Positions 44,939 through 56,664 of a stretch of 64,000 nucleotides of DNA are shown here, piece by piece. The translations under genes were made by a program, and so were the position numbers. The notes under the pieces are model-generated. The model was not told the DNA's origin. It worked only from the letters and a program-made list of their open reading frames with translations, and did not search any database. The stretch is from Lasiosphaeria ovina (taxonomy: Eukaryota > Ascomycota > Sordariomycetes > Sordariales > Lasiosphaeriaceae): contig JAULSN010000010.1 of assembly GCA_033439765.1 (NCBI GenBank), positions 1,054,001-1,118,000 on the forward strand, read 5' to 3'. Numbering within the stretch: the stretch's first letter is position 1; each line of letters begins with the position of its first letter.

Positions 44939-44965
44939 CCTCTGTTCTGTTCTGTTCTGTTCTGT
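44939..44965. repeat. Pentamer tandem repeat (TTCTG)n
   Basis: Four to five consecutive TTCTG units, followed by two CCCGT units. Confidence 0.85.
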
Positions 44966-45835
44966 CCCGTCCCGTCGTCCTGGTCCGTCCTTCTCCCCCT
45001 CTCTTCACCTTCGGCCGCCCGCTATCATTGTTTGTCGAGAGAATGAGTGTGCGTGAGAGAGACCGAGAGCAGCAAGAGACAGCCGGCCATCTCCCTGATC
45101 GAAAAGCTCGTCTGGACGTCTTTCGCACTGGGAGATTCTCTGTATCAATATTCGCCGAACCTGACTAACACACTCGAAACCGAGATATTGGACGACGACA
45201 AATCCGCATATCGTACAGCCCGCCCCCCCTTACCTAAACCAAACGTGTTCCAGGGGCTCGCAGGAGGCTCGTGTCCAAACGACGACTCTTTTCCCGCCCA
45301 GAGGGAAACAGCACTCCTGTCAGGCTCTCCCAACCTGCGACACGAAATCCCCCGAGGGAACAAGTCAGAGACGTGAGAGGAGCTTTTGTTTCTCTCTGCC
45401 GTCGCGATCGACCCCGAGAAACATCCAAAGGCTGTTCCGTCGATCACGCTCTCGCTCTCACCGACAAGGGCAGGCCCTCGGCTTCTAGACGCTTCCTTAA
45501 GGTCTACTGTCGAGTGTTTGCTGCGTGGCGTGAAGGTGTGCATCTGGCATCCTTTTTCTCTTCCACTTGTTTATTCTGGCAGAGTGAGCTGTCACTTGTT
45601 GCACTGTACAACCTGCCGGTTTGGACCAGCACGCATCGCCACTCCGGTCTCGCGATCCATCTTATTCTAGGTCACGACGCCATCAATGCTGAATCTGCCT
45701 GCGAACGCCTAAGCCGCCATGTCTCTGTAACTCGAGGCAACAGCACCCGAGGCTTACCACGCCGCATTGCTGCGAGCTGGCAATTTGGTACACGTCGATT
45801 CTGCAGAGGCCTGAAGGGAGGAGGCATTGCCCAAC

Positions 45836-48217
45836 ATGCCCCTTCCTCAGCCAAAGGTGGCGTTGACGGACGCGTGTTCGGTCATCTTCGACGGGACGCT
45901 CTATACGTACTCGGCCAATGCATTCCAGTCACTGCCCTTGGAGCCAGGGGCTCGGTGGACGCAGTTACCACAGGGTGAAAAGGTCACGGGCGGAGTGTGT
46001 GTCGGGTCAACACCGGGCGACGCGTCGACGGCGGCCTTCTTCGTCGTCGGCGGCAAGGGAACGTCGGACGGGTACCAGGGCCTGCAGAAGTTCACGTACG
46101 CCACGGGGAAGTGGGAGTCGATAGGGCTGCCCATGCCTGTGACCCAGGACCGGTTATGGCACGGCGCGACCTACATCAACAGCACGGATTCGATTCTCAT
46201 GTACGGCGGTGCCCAGGACGGCTCGCAGCACCCGTCTCAGCAGACATTTACCATTGGCGCCTCGGCGCCATACACCGTCTTGTCTTTCAACTCGGTCGCG
46301 CCTCCTACCATCAACCCTATTCTCCTTTCGTGGTCTGCTACCGAGGCAGTGCTCATCGGCGGGAGTACGTGGAACACTAAAATCACCATTTTTCGCCAGC
46401 CAGACTGGATCGACTCAGGGGCATCCCTAGCGGAGCCGCTGCAAAAAGATGTTTCTGCCATCAAGGCTGTCATCATAAATGGCGACGATGGGTCAAGAAG
46501 CTTATTTACTTTTGACATGACGGTCTCGCCGAACTCGGTGCACCGCACTGTTTTGTTCTCGGCTGGAGACGTCCCGGTTGCCAACTCTCCAGCGATCAAG
46601 AGGAGGACGTCTGGGGGAGGCCATCGTAGCTTGGAGAGCGCGAGAAGAGACGCCGCGCCGCTGACAGTGGCCAACTGGCCCGATTACAACTCGACGCTGG
46701 CCCCGAAAGTTACAAGGAGTAACTATGCGCTGGCACAAGATCCCAACGGCTTGGTCGTGATTGCAGGTGGAAACCAGGACGACATTCTGTGCATGTTCGA
46801 CGCGAGGGAAAACAGCTGGCAGAATGCGACGGCCAACCTGGCGGACCAGAAGCTGCTCGCAAGCGAAGCCTCGTCGACACAGTCATCACAAACGGCGACA
46901 TCGACGGCTACGACAAGGCCCACAACTTCTGCCACATCCGCAGCAGCAAGCATTACCGACCCCGTAGCGGCGACGCAAACGCCTGCCGCAACCACGCTGC
47001 CGGCGGCCTCAGAGACCTCGGGATCTGGAACCACTACGATTCTCGCCGCCGCGCTCGGGTCCATCTTTGGGTTGGCCATTGTCTTGGCTGGACTGTACTG
47101 GTGCATACATAGGAGACGGAGGCGGAACGCTCATATCGAAGCAGGCCATATGAGGAGAGCCAGCGGCGCATCGTCAGACGAAAAGGCGGGCGTCAAGTTT
47201 GCAAACGACAGCTTGCCACAAATTAACAGCGGTCTGGGCGTCTTCCGCGGACACCAGCAGCAAGACTCGCAGGGCTCCTTCTCATCCATAGCCATCCTGA
47301 TGGGCCGCCACAACCAGCAGAAGCCGGGACAGTCGGCGCCCATGCGTAACCTCAGCAGCAACACGAACCACAGCAGGCGTAGTTCCGAGGACAGCACATT
47401 CAGGGCGTTCAAGAGCACCATCAGCAAGCCGATGCCCCAGGTCGCCGAGACGGACAGGACCATAACGCCGTCGCCCCGGCCCCAGACCCCGGCCCAGCCC
47501 CAGCCCCTGGACCAGGCCCCGCCCAGGCCTCCGGCACAGCAGCCAGCCCGTGATGACAAGGGTGTCTCGTTCGCTCCAAATACGGCCGAGCCCAGGCCGC
47601 GGATTCCGTCAGCGGCGGCCGCCATCGACCGCCAGGGCAGCATGAGGCGGAGTTCTGGGTGGAACAGGTACTGGTCCGGCGGGTCGGCTTTAAACCTACT
47701 TGGTTTTGGTAACGGCGCCAACGCCAACAACAGGAATAGTAACACAAACAATGCCAACGGCGGCGCCAACCAGGCCTCGCGAAGGAACACGGTGGCATCG
47801 GACCGGAGCTCCAACTACAGCAACCAGCACCGCATCACACAGGACAGCGCCACCGTACCGCCCTTGCATATCAACGAACCGCGGGCCTCGTTCAGCCGGG
47901 TCGCCGCGCGCAGTCCCAACATTGCCATGTACAACGCCGAGATCAAGGAGGGCATGACGGGCCAGATCGAGATGGAGCGGCCCGTGAGCGCCATGAGCTC
48001 CGTTTCGGGGTATTCGAGCGGCATTCCTGCCTCGGTGCACGAAGCGTGGGATCCTACCGAGTTCGCGTTTCCGAAACCATGGGGTGCCGACCGGGCACCG
48101 GCGAGCACCTATACCGGCACCGACGCCGCCTCTTCGGCCCCCTCGTCCCAGCTGACCCGACAGCAGCAGGCGATCCGCGATGACATGAGCTGGCTGAATC
48201 TAGGTGACGGCCGGTGA
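45836..48217 (+). CDS. Kelch-like single-pass plasma-membrane protein
   Basis: A 793-residue frame from the ATG at 45836. Residues about 10-330 look like a beta-propeller of Kelch/galactose-oxidase type: repeated GG-containing strands such as FFVVGGKG, LMYGGAQDG, VLIGGSTWN and LVVIAGGNQDD. A Ser/Thr/Ala-rich stalk (about 345-398), suited to O-mannosylation, leads to one TM helix at about 400-422 (ILAAALGSIFGLAIVLAGLYW), followed by stop-transfer HRRRRRN. The 370-residue cytoplasmic tail is Ser/Pro/Asn/Gln-rich and probably disordered. This layout resembles fungal cell-surface sensors with a Kelch ectodomain. The frame lacks a signal peptide, although the topology requires one, so a first exon upstream is likely missing from this model; an in-frame stop at 45812-45814 means it would have to be spliced in after that point. 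No specific role can be assigned. Confidence 0.8.
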   Translation: MPLPQPKVALTDACSVIFDGTLYTYSANAFQSLPLEPGARWTQLPQGEKVTGGVCVGSTPGDASTAAFFVVGGKGTSDGYQGLQKFTYATGKWESIGLPMPVTQDRLWHGATYINSTDSILMYGGAQDGSQHPSQQTFTIGASAPYTVLSFNSVAPPTINPILLSWSATEAVLIGGSTWNTKITIFRQPDWIDSGASLAEPLQKDVSAIKAVIINGDDGSRSLFTFDMTVSPNSVHRTVLFSAGDVPVANSPAIKRRTSGGGHRSLESARRDAAPLTVANWPDYNSTLAPKVTRSNYALAQDPNGLVVIAGGNQDDILCMFDARENSWQNATANLADQKLLASEASSTQSSQTATSTATTRPTTSATSAAASITDPVAATQTPAATTLPAASETSGSGTTTILAAALGSIFGLAIVLAGLYWCIHRRRRRNAHIEAGHMRRASGASSDEKAGVKFANDSLPQINSGLGVFRGHQQQDSQGSFSSIAILMGRHNQQKPGQSAPMRNLSSNTNHSRRSSEDSTFRAFKSTISKPMPQVAETDRTITPSPRPQTPAQPQPLDQAPPRPPAQQPARDDKGVSFAPNTAEPRPRIPSAAAAIDRQGSMRRSSGWNRYWSGGSALNLLGFGNGANANNRNSNTNNANGGANQASRRNTVASDRSSNYSNQHRITQDSATVPPLHINEPRASFSRVAARSPNIAMYNAEIKEGMTGQIEMERPVSAMSSVSGYSSGIPASVHEAWDPTEFAFPKPWGADRAPASTYTGTDAASSAPSSQLTRQQQAIRDDMSWLNLGDGR

Positions 48218-48884
48218 CGGTGACGTCTTTGCATGAAATCCACCAAACTCACGATCCATGTTTACATTACTCCTCATGAACAACACCATCACCACCGCCA
48301 CCGCCGCCCAAAAGCTCCCCACCGCCGCCTCCATATACGAAATGTCATTTTCTCTTCCTTTGATTTTCAGGAGTCTTGCGCGCATATACAATCGGTCTGG
48401 CTTACGCCTCTCTCTCTCTCTCCCTCTCGTTCATTTGGGCAGAGACACGCGGCATGCATATAGCATAGGAGACATGAAAGCCCTCTTGTTTCCTCCCACT
48501 CAACCATACCACGCCGACACATATACAAGCATGAACTTTGTTTTGTGTTTCTGCCTCTCCATGCCTCACGGCGCCCTCGCTCAGCCAGGCATGGGAACCT
48601 TCTCTTCTTAATTGGCGCGACATCATCATCTCGGGCGCAAAAAAGCTGGGGTTCAAAACCTTGTTGTATAAAACTCTGACACGTCTTTTTCATTTTTCTT
48701 TTCTTGATTCTGTACATGTTTCCACACCAATTTCTCTCTCTCTGTGGGCACTGGCATTGCACTGGGCGACCCGGGTTTGGTTATTTTTATTTTTTATTTT
48801 ACTTTTTATCTTTATTTCTTTTCTACGTGGCCTTGATCGCGACCATCTCTCGCTCTCACACGCCGCATTCACACCACCGAGACA

Positions 48885-48909
48885 CACACACACACACACA
48901 CACACACAC
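48885..48909. repeat. (AC)n microsatellite
   Basis: About 12 AC units. Confidence 0.9.
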
Positions 48910-49585
48910 TCGCTCTTACACACACCCAGACCTCCATAGAAGGGGAGACGAGCTAGGCCGCTCGTTGCTCCCGCCCAATGTGCCGTTAATCATGTCATAC
49001 ATCATATTTTGCTTTTGGATTTTGAGCGGCGGGGGAGGAGCAGCCGTCAAGCGTTTTTTATTATCAAGATACCGGGCCTGCCAATGGATATACCCGAGGT
49101 CCCTTGCCTTGCCTAGGTCTGTCGTGGCCGGCGGGTAGGTAGACGTGTGGATCCCCATTGGCGTTGTTTATTGGGGACACCACGGTAATGAGCTGCAGCT
49201 GCGCTCTCGCCTATATCTAGCTAGCTTAGGTAGCTCCAGAGACACTCGCCTTCTCCCTGGTTCTTGGCCGGGGAAAGGTGGAATTTTATCATATTTCAAC
49301 AAGAACACGAACATGGAAAGACCCGGGACGCGAACTCCCTGCTGCACGAGAAGCTCGGGAGAGAAGGTCCCAGACCCGGGAGACCCAGTACTTCGTATAT
49401 CGGTTCCGTAAGGGTGTTGGCGTCATGCCACCCACTGGCTTCCATGCCGTCGAGGTTGCTGCAGACTGCGTTCATTCTGGGACCGAAGGGTTGCTGCTAG
49501 TCCGCTTCTGGCACAGCGTCCAGGAACACAGTCCTTCTAAGCGCCACCAGCAGCAGCCAGCACCCAGGCAGGCTTGCAGACAGAG

Positions 49586-49612
49586 CATGGCATGGCATGG
49601 CATGGCATGGCA
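49586..49612. repeat. Pentamer tandem repeat (ATGGC)n
   Basis: Five copies of ATGGC/GCATG in intergenic DNA. The same GGCATGGCATG word recurs near 54563-54577. Confidence 0.9.
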
Positions 49613-51369
49613 TCAGACTGGAAGGGGAAACACGGGCTGCTCCAAGAGGGCAACCCGAGAGAAAAGACTTCTTCCAGAACACCAGACCCTAGGTAGGTAC
49701 AAGTAATGGAGGTTAGACGCTCATTCGTCACCTTTTTCCCTCAGCAGCTCATTGGTGGCGCTGTCCACGGGTCGGGGTCGTCGGTCAACAGATCCAGAAA
49801 GCAGGCGCGGGGGACAGGTAGGTGGTGATGCGGCGCTGTCTTGCAGTTGCCGGCGCCGCTCCTACTTGCTTGCTGCTGTCAGCGAATTGCTGGGAAAAAA
49901 GCTCCAGGGCTCCCTTGCTCATCTCCGTTCATGACCCCCACCTCCCCCGCCTCGAGAGAACGGGTCCATGCGCGGGGTTCGAGCCACCTTACGCAAGAGC
50001 CAAAAACCCGAGCTGGAGCTTTTCCGAGGCTTCATGACCCAACCTTCAAGGACAGCTCCAATCCGTAGATATTTTACCAGCCGCAGGCTTTCTGAGATAT
50101 AAGAGGCCTAAGGGCCTTGCGGCTCACCCTAAAAATTCTTCTGAGAAGGAGGCGGTAGCTCTTGGAGCCCCTGGGAATAGAACGAATCCTCGAGACCTCT
50201 CTTTGTCTGTTCTTTGATTGATTTATTTGCTACAAGACTTGATCCTTATTCTTCCCCAGTACCGTGCCAGGGATTAGACTATAACGCGTACATAAGAAAA
50301 AGCAAATCACGAGCCATTCAAGGCCTGGTGTGAAGTGAAGCGAAGCGGAGCCGGGACGCTAACTAGTAAGTCGGCGGCCTCGGCCACGACCGGGTGGATA
50401 GACGCTGGAGCACCTGCGTGATAGGATCCCGAGCCATTAACGTGAGGCCTGTCCAGCCAGTGCCGGTGCCCTCTATTACATCCTGTACAGCCCAGGGTAT
50501 GTAGGTATATTATTATATTAGTGATGGACGGAGGGAGATTAACATGTGTTTGAGACTCACGCCCACAAGCGTGAGGAGGGGTCGTGATCCAGATAACCAT
50601 TATCGAGCTGTATGTAAATACGTACAGTACGCAGCTGAGCTGATCAGCAGATCCAGCCGCATTTGAGGTGGAGAGATAGGAATCCCCTCCACCCGCTGTG
50701 ACGGGTCTGTCTGTCAACTGCCTCACAATCGAGAAATGGAAACAGTGTGGGCAGTGGAGTGGGAGGCAGAAGTCTCGTTGAGGGAAGGTGCGCCGAGGGA
50801 GGCACTTGCGTCTGGGGTTCAACTGCAGCCCGGACGTATACAAACACCACTGTCGCAGGGTTATAGGGCTCCCGAGCCAATTCGCGCAGCCATGAAGGAG
50901 ACGCTAGCAAGTTCTGGCCCTCCATTTCAGTCTCTGCTCCCCCCCCACCATCTCCTCCATCCCACTCTGCTGCCTTTGCGACTCGCCGTCCGGGGCCGCA
51001 ACCCTCGACTTCCATTCTTGCTCGGCGCTCCTCAGTGCTTGCTGTTGACAATTGCAACCGACACGCGAACTTGAGGATACCTAGCAACCAGACCGAATGC
51101 CGGGGTACTCTAATTGCCGCCCGACGAGCCGTCTCAACTTGACTTAATCACGACGCCCCACCAAAGCTCACTTACGAGTCGGGAACGACCCCCAATTTGT
51201 GCCGCCGGGTTTCTAGTGCGCCGCCTGGACTGAACCGCAACTGCTAGGGTCGACGACATATTGGACCTCGGGGCGCTGCCTCGCCCAACCGTTCTCGCTA
51301 CGTTCTGTCTTCTCTCTGCGCAACGTCGTGCTTGGAAGTGGTTCAAGCCGTTCGATACTCGGGGCATAT

Positions 51370-53612
51370 ATGAACCAACGCTGTCACGACAGCATTCGCG
51401 ACTATTCCCGCGACTTGGACTCCCAACCGGGGAAGGACGAGCTTCGGGTGCGCACGGACAGCATGGCCATGATGGACTCGTCGGCATGGAATGTATCGGA
51501 TCACCCGATGCATCCCACAACCGACGATGACTTCCAGCAGTTCCTAGACATGAACGGGATGAGCAACCTGGCCGACAGCTTGAGCTACGAGTTCCAGGAC
51601 TTTCAGTCTCCGGCCGGCGCCCACTTGCTGCAGGCCTCCTCTTCTCGCGACCACCACCTCGACACTCCCATGAGCGGCACCGACACCCCAATCCTGCTGT
51701 CGCGAGCCGACTCGGCACTCCAGCATCAAGTTCCCGCCATAACAACCAGTGCCTCTTTCCAGACCATTCCGGCCACCATGATGCCGCCTCCCACCCCCAG
51801 CGAGGCCATTGTCGACAGTATCGATGCCCAGATCCAGTTCCTCCAGCAGCAAAAGCTACAGCATCAGCAACGGCAGATCGAGGAGCAGCAGGCCGCATTC
51901 TTCGTACGCCATCAAAACCGCATGGTACCTCCTACCCCTCAGAGTATGGACCTCCAAGCTAGGACCAACCAGTTCTTCTCCCAACCCAACGGAACGGATC
52001 AACACCAGCACCAGCACCAGCAACAGACACCGGGGATAGATTACCGGTACCAGAGGCTGAAAGAGCAGCAGGATGTAAGCCTTCGCTCCGTGTCTTGGAT
52101 GCCCGGTACTTGTACTGATGTGTATAGATGTCATTCACGCCATTGGTGTCGCCAGCAGTGACCCCGCTCGAGACACATTTCCCAATCGATAATCAGTTTA
52201 CCGTCCCGGGAGCTTACTTCAGCCCGTTGTCTTCGCCGGCACTTCACGCGCAGAACGATTCGATGGCCATATTCAATCAAAGACACGGCACCGCGACGAC
52301 GAGCTCGCCGGGAGACATGGACCTGGAAACAACGGGACCCCCCTTGCCGAACCCCGGTTTGGGAGATTTGGCCAAGAAGATCCGAAAGAACGCGTCAAAG
52401 GCAAGAAGCAAGGTGGGCGTCAAGCAATCACCAATCTCTAAGCCGATGAGAAGGAAAACCACAACTACGCCAACTATGAACGCACTGGTGCTGAGTGACC
52501 TTGTCGAGAGTGCCGAGCAAGGCCCAGATCGCCACCCCCAATCATGTACGGCGCTGGTCCAGACCTCGGCTTCATCCACGACAGGGGCAACGGACTCGGA
52601 AAACGGATCGGTTTCTCCTCAAGCGCTGAACGACATGATGCCGATAGAGATGCCGCCTCCTCCGGTCCCAAAACCACGATCTGCCAAGCCTTCTCCTTAT
52701 ATCGCGCCGCAAAGCAGTGGTGTTAGCACCGGCCTCCAGACTCTCCAGCCGGGGGCGCTGTCGCCGGCAACACCTGCATCGTTGATGAAACTAAGCTCCC
52801 CGAATAACCGCAATTCGACGGGGGGCACCGGCAGCCAAGACCCAGCCGACACGGAACACATTGAGAGTTTAGAACTCCCGGAGCCTGCTAGCGCCCCAAA
52901 GCCGACCCGGCCTTCGGTGATCACACGGACGTCGACTCTATCGGCGCCAGATGCTAACCCTGTCAAGACGCCAGGCCTCACACCGCTTCCGTCTCCTCGG
53001 TCGGCGAGGCCGCCGGCGACCACGCCGACAACGCAAAGCCCGCAGTTGATGATGAGGCCTGGGTCGGAGACGAGGAAAACGCCGTTGCTGTTGCCGAGGG
53101 GGAGCAAGAAGCGGCCGAGCGTGAGCTCGGTTCAGGTGTCGCCAGCGTTACGGCCCAAGATCTCGCCCAACATCAAGCCGTTACTGCCGGGAGGGGCCTC
53201 GGCCGAGGACACGGCTTCGCATCTCTTGGCGACAAAGTCCAACTACCAACGCATCCTCGAGGGCAACACGGTGCCCGGCGTGTCGTATCCGAGCGAGCTG
53301 TCGACAAATCTGACGTCAAAGCGGACGTCGCACAAGATTGCGGAGCAGGGACGGCGGAACCGAATCAACTCGGCACTTCAGGAGATTGCCACCCTGTTGC
53401 CTCAGGCACCTAAAGACATCAAGGAGAGCAAAGAGAGCGAGGGAGATTCGGACAACAAGAAGGACAAGTCGGGCAACAGCGTGCCGAACAGCAAGGCCAG
53501 CACGGTGGAGCTGGCTATCGAGTATATCAAACAGCTACAGCAAGAGGTTGTGGAGGCCAACCGGAGGGCCGAGGAGGCGGAGAAGAGGCTCGGGCTGAAG
53601 ATGGTCGAGTGA
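51370..53612 (+). CDS. nuc-1: bHLH transcription factor, NUC-1/PHO4 type
   Basis: Two exons (51370-52074, 52128-53612) separated by a 53-bp intron (GTAAGC donor, TACTGAT branch, ATAG acceptor) encode 729 residues. Near the C-terminus (about 628-715) is a bHLH domain. The basic region TSHKIAEQGRRNRIN carries the His-Glu-Arg set that reads CACGTG; helix 1 is SALQEIATLLP; a long Lys/Glu/Ser loop follows; helix 2 is KASTVELAIEYIKQLQ, and a short coiled coil ends the protein. The same arrangement, with an extended loop, is found in Neurospora NUC-1 and yeast Pho4, which switch on phosphatase and phosphate-permease genes under phosphate starvation and are held in check by a PHO80/PHO85-type cyclin-CDK. 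The N-terminal half has Gln/His-rich stretches (HQHQHQQQ, QFLQQQKLQHQQRQ) and many SP/TP sites, fitting control by such a kinase. Assignment to NUC-1 rather than a paralogue is inference. Confidence 0.82.
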
Positions 53613-55356
53613 CGGAATGAGGCGCACGTAATGAATGCATAGTCTTTCGCATGGGCGGAAGGCTCGTTGGCTTGGCAGGAGCACGGCAGGGCCATGTGGC
53701 TAGTGTGGCATGCGGCATGCTACAAAAGGGCGTTTGGGATACTACAGTACGTGCCGTACAATGGCGAAGACTGGACGGGAGGGCGGCAGCGGTCAGAGCC
53801 TCATTCCTAGACTTGTGGAGATGGGGCATCTGGTAAAGACCGGTTGGCTTTTGACGCGTTAATGTGTGCTAACGCAACGATGACTTTTCTACGGATATGC
53901 TAGCTTCTGAGTATTTACTCGGTACATATAGTCATACTTATATATGCATGCATACGTACATATATACCCATCTCGTCTTAATTATGGAGGGATGTATACG
54001 AAGTATTGCATACAATACGTACACGTATATGAACTACCAACCAAGTGCCTGATGGTCAGCAGAAAACAGTGAAGGTTGTGACTTTTGGCAACACAAGAGG
54101 AGGGAGGAAGATATGGCGAAAAGGGCGTGCAGGCAGTATTTTGCCCCGTAAATGCCTTATCTAAGGGTATGTAAATAAAAGAGAAGAGGAAAGGGGGAAA
54201 AGCGGTAGATAATAAAGTCCGAGGGTGACAAGGCGACGCCATCGTCGGCTCCGAGGTGGGTGGTGGCTTTCTTCTCGGGGTCTGGAGCGGGCATTGGTCG
54301 GTGCTCGGGGGTAGTTGACCGCCGTCCTCCGCTCCCGTCCACTAATAATCGCCTGTGTTCCACTGTGACTCCCATCGGCCGCAAGCACTTACAGCGCACC
54401 TCCAAGGAAGGCAGAGTCTGAGGCTAGAGCCGAGGCCGCGCGTCTCGGCATGACGCGTGGCGTAACTCACTACGCAGCTTGGGTGGCCTGGGATTGTCGT
54501 CTTTGTCAACGTCCAGGTTGGACGTTTACCCCACAAACGTCGACGTCGACCCAAACATCGCCCATGGCATGGCATGACGGGTGTATGCTGTATGGTTGTG
54601 TGTGTCTGTCTGTTTCTGCGCCTGTCGACGCCGTTCTGTTCTTGTCCTGGGTACACCCCACCGCGCCGCCTTCCACGGCGTTCGCCTCCCTTCAACTTCG
54701 GGGGCTATCCATGTTCGAGGACCCCATTTCTTGAGCTGCCCTTCTACCTAGTGGTTGAGAAGAAGCATAGAGTAGAGCATGGAAGGGCAAGTCGAGTCCC
54801 GATTGCGTCGTAATTTGTGCGTGGAAATGGCCATTTCCACTCCCCCTTTTCCTCGTCGGAGTCAGAGGCTCGATTCTACTCTGCCTCGTAAATTCGAGAT
54901 TAGTTAACCAGGTGTGGGTAAGTCTGTACTGTACATACTGCATGTATGTACATACCTACACACGCAAGCCTAGCTTGCCTTGCCGGGCCCAGCCCGTGGG
55001 AGGCAAACACTGGCGTGGACGGCGCACCAGAGATGGCATTGCGTCTCATCTTCTCTACCTGCAACCTCTATCCCTACCTTACCTTAGCTACTTAGTAACC
55101 TCGGGCTAGAGTATATTAGATCTCTCCCCCCCTCTCTCTTTGTCAAACCGAGCCCAGCACCTGCACTCTCTCATCATCCATTCCCACCCCCAACAACCAA
55201 CAACCGATTCTCTTCTACATCCACATCCACCCACACCTACACTTTTTAACTACGCGACCTGTTCCAGGCACCGCCTCTCTACCTTGTACATCAAGTACAC
55301 AACACCTACCTACTGCCTATTTCAGCAGTTACAAAGTAAACGGATAAACCGTGATC
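53613..55356. other. Intergenic region between the bHLH and Hsp20 genes
   Basis: 1.7 kb without a supported gene. A stretch of alternating ATATAT/GTACAT words lies near 53920-54020. The last 250 bp before the Hsp20 start are C/T-rich and contain a possible 5'UTR splice acceptor (TATTTCAG near 55325). Confidence 0.55.
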
Positions 55357-56495
55357 ATGGCTTGGAACGGAGTTCCAAACCCCCCTCCTGGCCCCGGACA
55401 GCCCTTCTGGGACTTCTTGCAGTCCATGGGCTCTGACAACCGTGCAGCTCCTGGCTACGGTGTCGACCACGCCGGTCCCCAGCAGCAGTCGGGCTTCCCC
55501 TTTGGGTTCGGCCCTGGTGCCCCCGGTAGTCCTGGCGGCCCCCCTGGCTTCGGCGGTTTCGGCGGTTTCGGTGGCCCCTGGGGCGCTCGTCGAGGACGGC
55601 ACCACGGCTGGGGCGGCGGCTGGGGTGGCCGAGGAGGCGCTGGCCCCCATCCCCATCACCGCCATGGCAGCCACGGACGCGAAGGACACGAAGGACGCGG
55701 CGGTCACGGCAGACGCTGCCGCCACCATCACGACGATGACCACACTTCCAGCGGCGAGGAGGACCTGCATGACGTCACCGCCGCTGCCGCCGCTGCCGAG
55801 GCCGATATCCTAGGCCGAAGCGACCCCGAGAAGGCGGACCTGACCGATGCCGCCACCATGCACGACCAAGACACCCCTGAAGGCGACGAAGAGCACCCCG
55901 ACCCCCCTGAGGAGGCACCGACTGCCTTCCCTCATCGCCCCCATGGTGGACGTCGTGGCGGTGCTCGCGGAAGAGGTGGCCGAGGCAGAGGCAGACATGG
56001 CGGCTTCGGCGGTCCGCACGGCCCACACGGCTATGGCCATCCCGGAGAGTTTCCTCATCCTCCTCCATTCGGTGCTGCGGCAGCTGGACCATTTGCCGGC
56101 GGGTCCTTTGACCTGAACGGACTGATGAGTTCCCTCGCGAGCCACCCCTTTGCCCAGCAAATCCGGAGCTACATCGAGAACGCCCAGGCACACCAGCAAC
56201 AGGGGCACAGAGGGGCAGAGGCTGGCAACAACAACGATGACGACTACGCCGACAGCGAGAGCTTCGTGCCGCCCGTCGACATCTTCAACACCCCTAACAA
56301 CTGGACCGTCCATCTGTCCGTCCCCGGCGCCAAGAAGGACGACGTGGCCGTCAACTGGGACGCGGATAAGTCGTTGCTGGCCATTACGGGCGTCGTCCAC
56401 CGCCCCGGCAACGAGGAGTTCCTTGCCGGCATGCTCTCGGGTGAGCGCAGAGTCGGCATGTTTGAGCGCAAGATCCGGCTGCCGCCGCTCGCGTC

Positions 56496-56532
<37 letters not shown>

Positions 56533-56664
56533 ATCGCCGCGGCCGAGAAGGAAGAGGTCGATGCCGACCACATTACGGCCCGCATGGAGGACGGCATCCT
56601 TATTGTCGTCGTGCCCAAGGCCGAGAAGGAGTGGACCGAGGTCCGCAAGGTCGATATTGAATGA
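55357..56664 (+). CDS. Hsp20/alpha-crystallin small heat-shock protein with long low-complexity N-terminus
   Basis: A single exon for 435 residues, roughly twice the usual size. The first 300 residues are low complexity: Pro/Gly at the start (NPPPGPGQPFWDFLQ), then Gly/Phe and Gly/Arg/His blocks (GFGGFGGFGG, GGRRGGARGRGGRGRGRHGG). The alpha-crystallin domain occupies about 305-435, from FVPPVDIFNTPNNWTVHLSVPG to VPKAEKEWTEVRK, with the conserved core MEDGILIVVVPK. Within it, a run of 13 alanines encoded by GCT repeats (56502-56535) breaks the domain just before the strands ending in the GIL motif. Members of this family, like fungal HSP30, are ATP-independent holdases that bind unfolding proteins in the cytosol under stress. 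The Gly/Arg/His-rich arm may drive condensation or RNA contact, which is inference. The ATG at 55357 is the first one in frame. Confidence 0.9.
56499..56536 (+). repeat. (GCT)n coding microsatellite
   Basis: About 12 pure GCT codons inside the Hsp20 alpha-crystallin domain give a polyalanine tract. The purity of the repeat, rather than mixed Ala codons, suggests recent slippage expansion. Confidence 0.9.

Larger units (their letters stand above)
40836..45835. other. 5-kb gene-poor region between MEX67 and the Kelch-like gene
   Basis: No gene is supported. Open frames up to about 235 codons occur on both strands, overlap one another and lack recognisable domains or consistent codon bias. Simple repeats include CATCCG hexamers at 41877-41907, (GA)n near 42000-42016 and TTCTG pentamers near 44942-44963. 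The final kilobase is pyrimidine-rich and may contain the long 5'UTR, and possibly a first coding exon, of the Kelch-like gene. Confidence 0.5.
48218..51369. other. Intergenic region upstream of the bHLH gene
   Basis: 3.15 kb without a supported gene. It begins with the 3'UTR of the Kelch-like gene. An (AC)n tract lies at 48885-48909 and an ATGGC pentamer array at 49586-49612. Open frames on both strands are short and overlapping. Confidence 0.55.

Noticed and set aside
45271..45978. 235-codon frame overlapping the start of the Kelch-like gene
   Set aside because: No signal peptide or domain, and it runs into the Kelch frame out of phase.
49890..50000. Possible tRNA because of a GGTTCGAGCC word
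   Set aside because: It resembles a B box, but no A box, cloverleaf or acceptor stem can be drawn around it.
51134..51898. 254-codon antisense frame opposite the bHLH gene
   Set aside because: Shadow frame; the sense strand has the spliced bHLH protein with its conserved domain.
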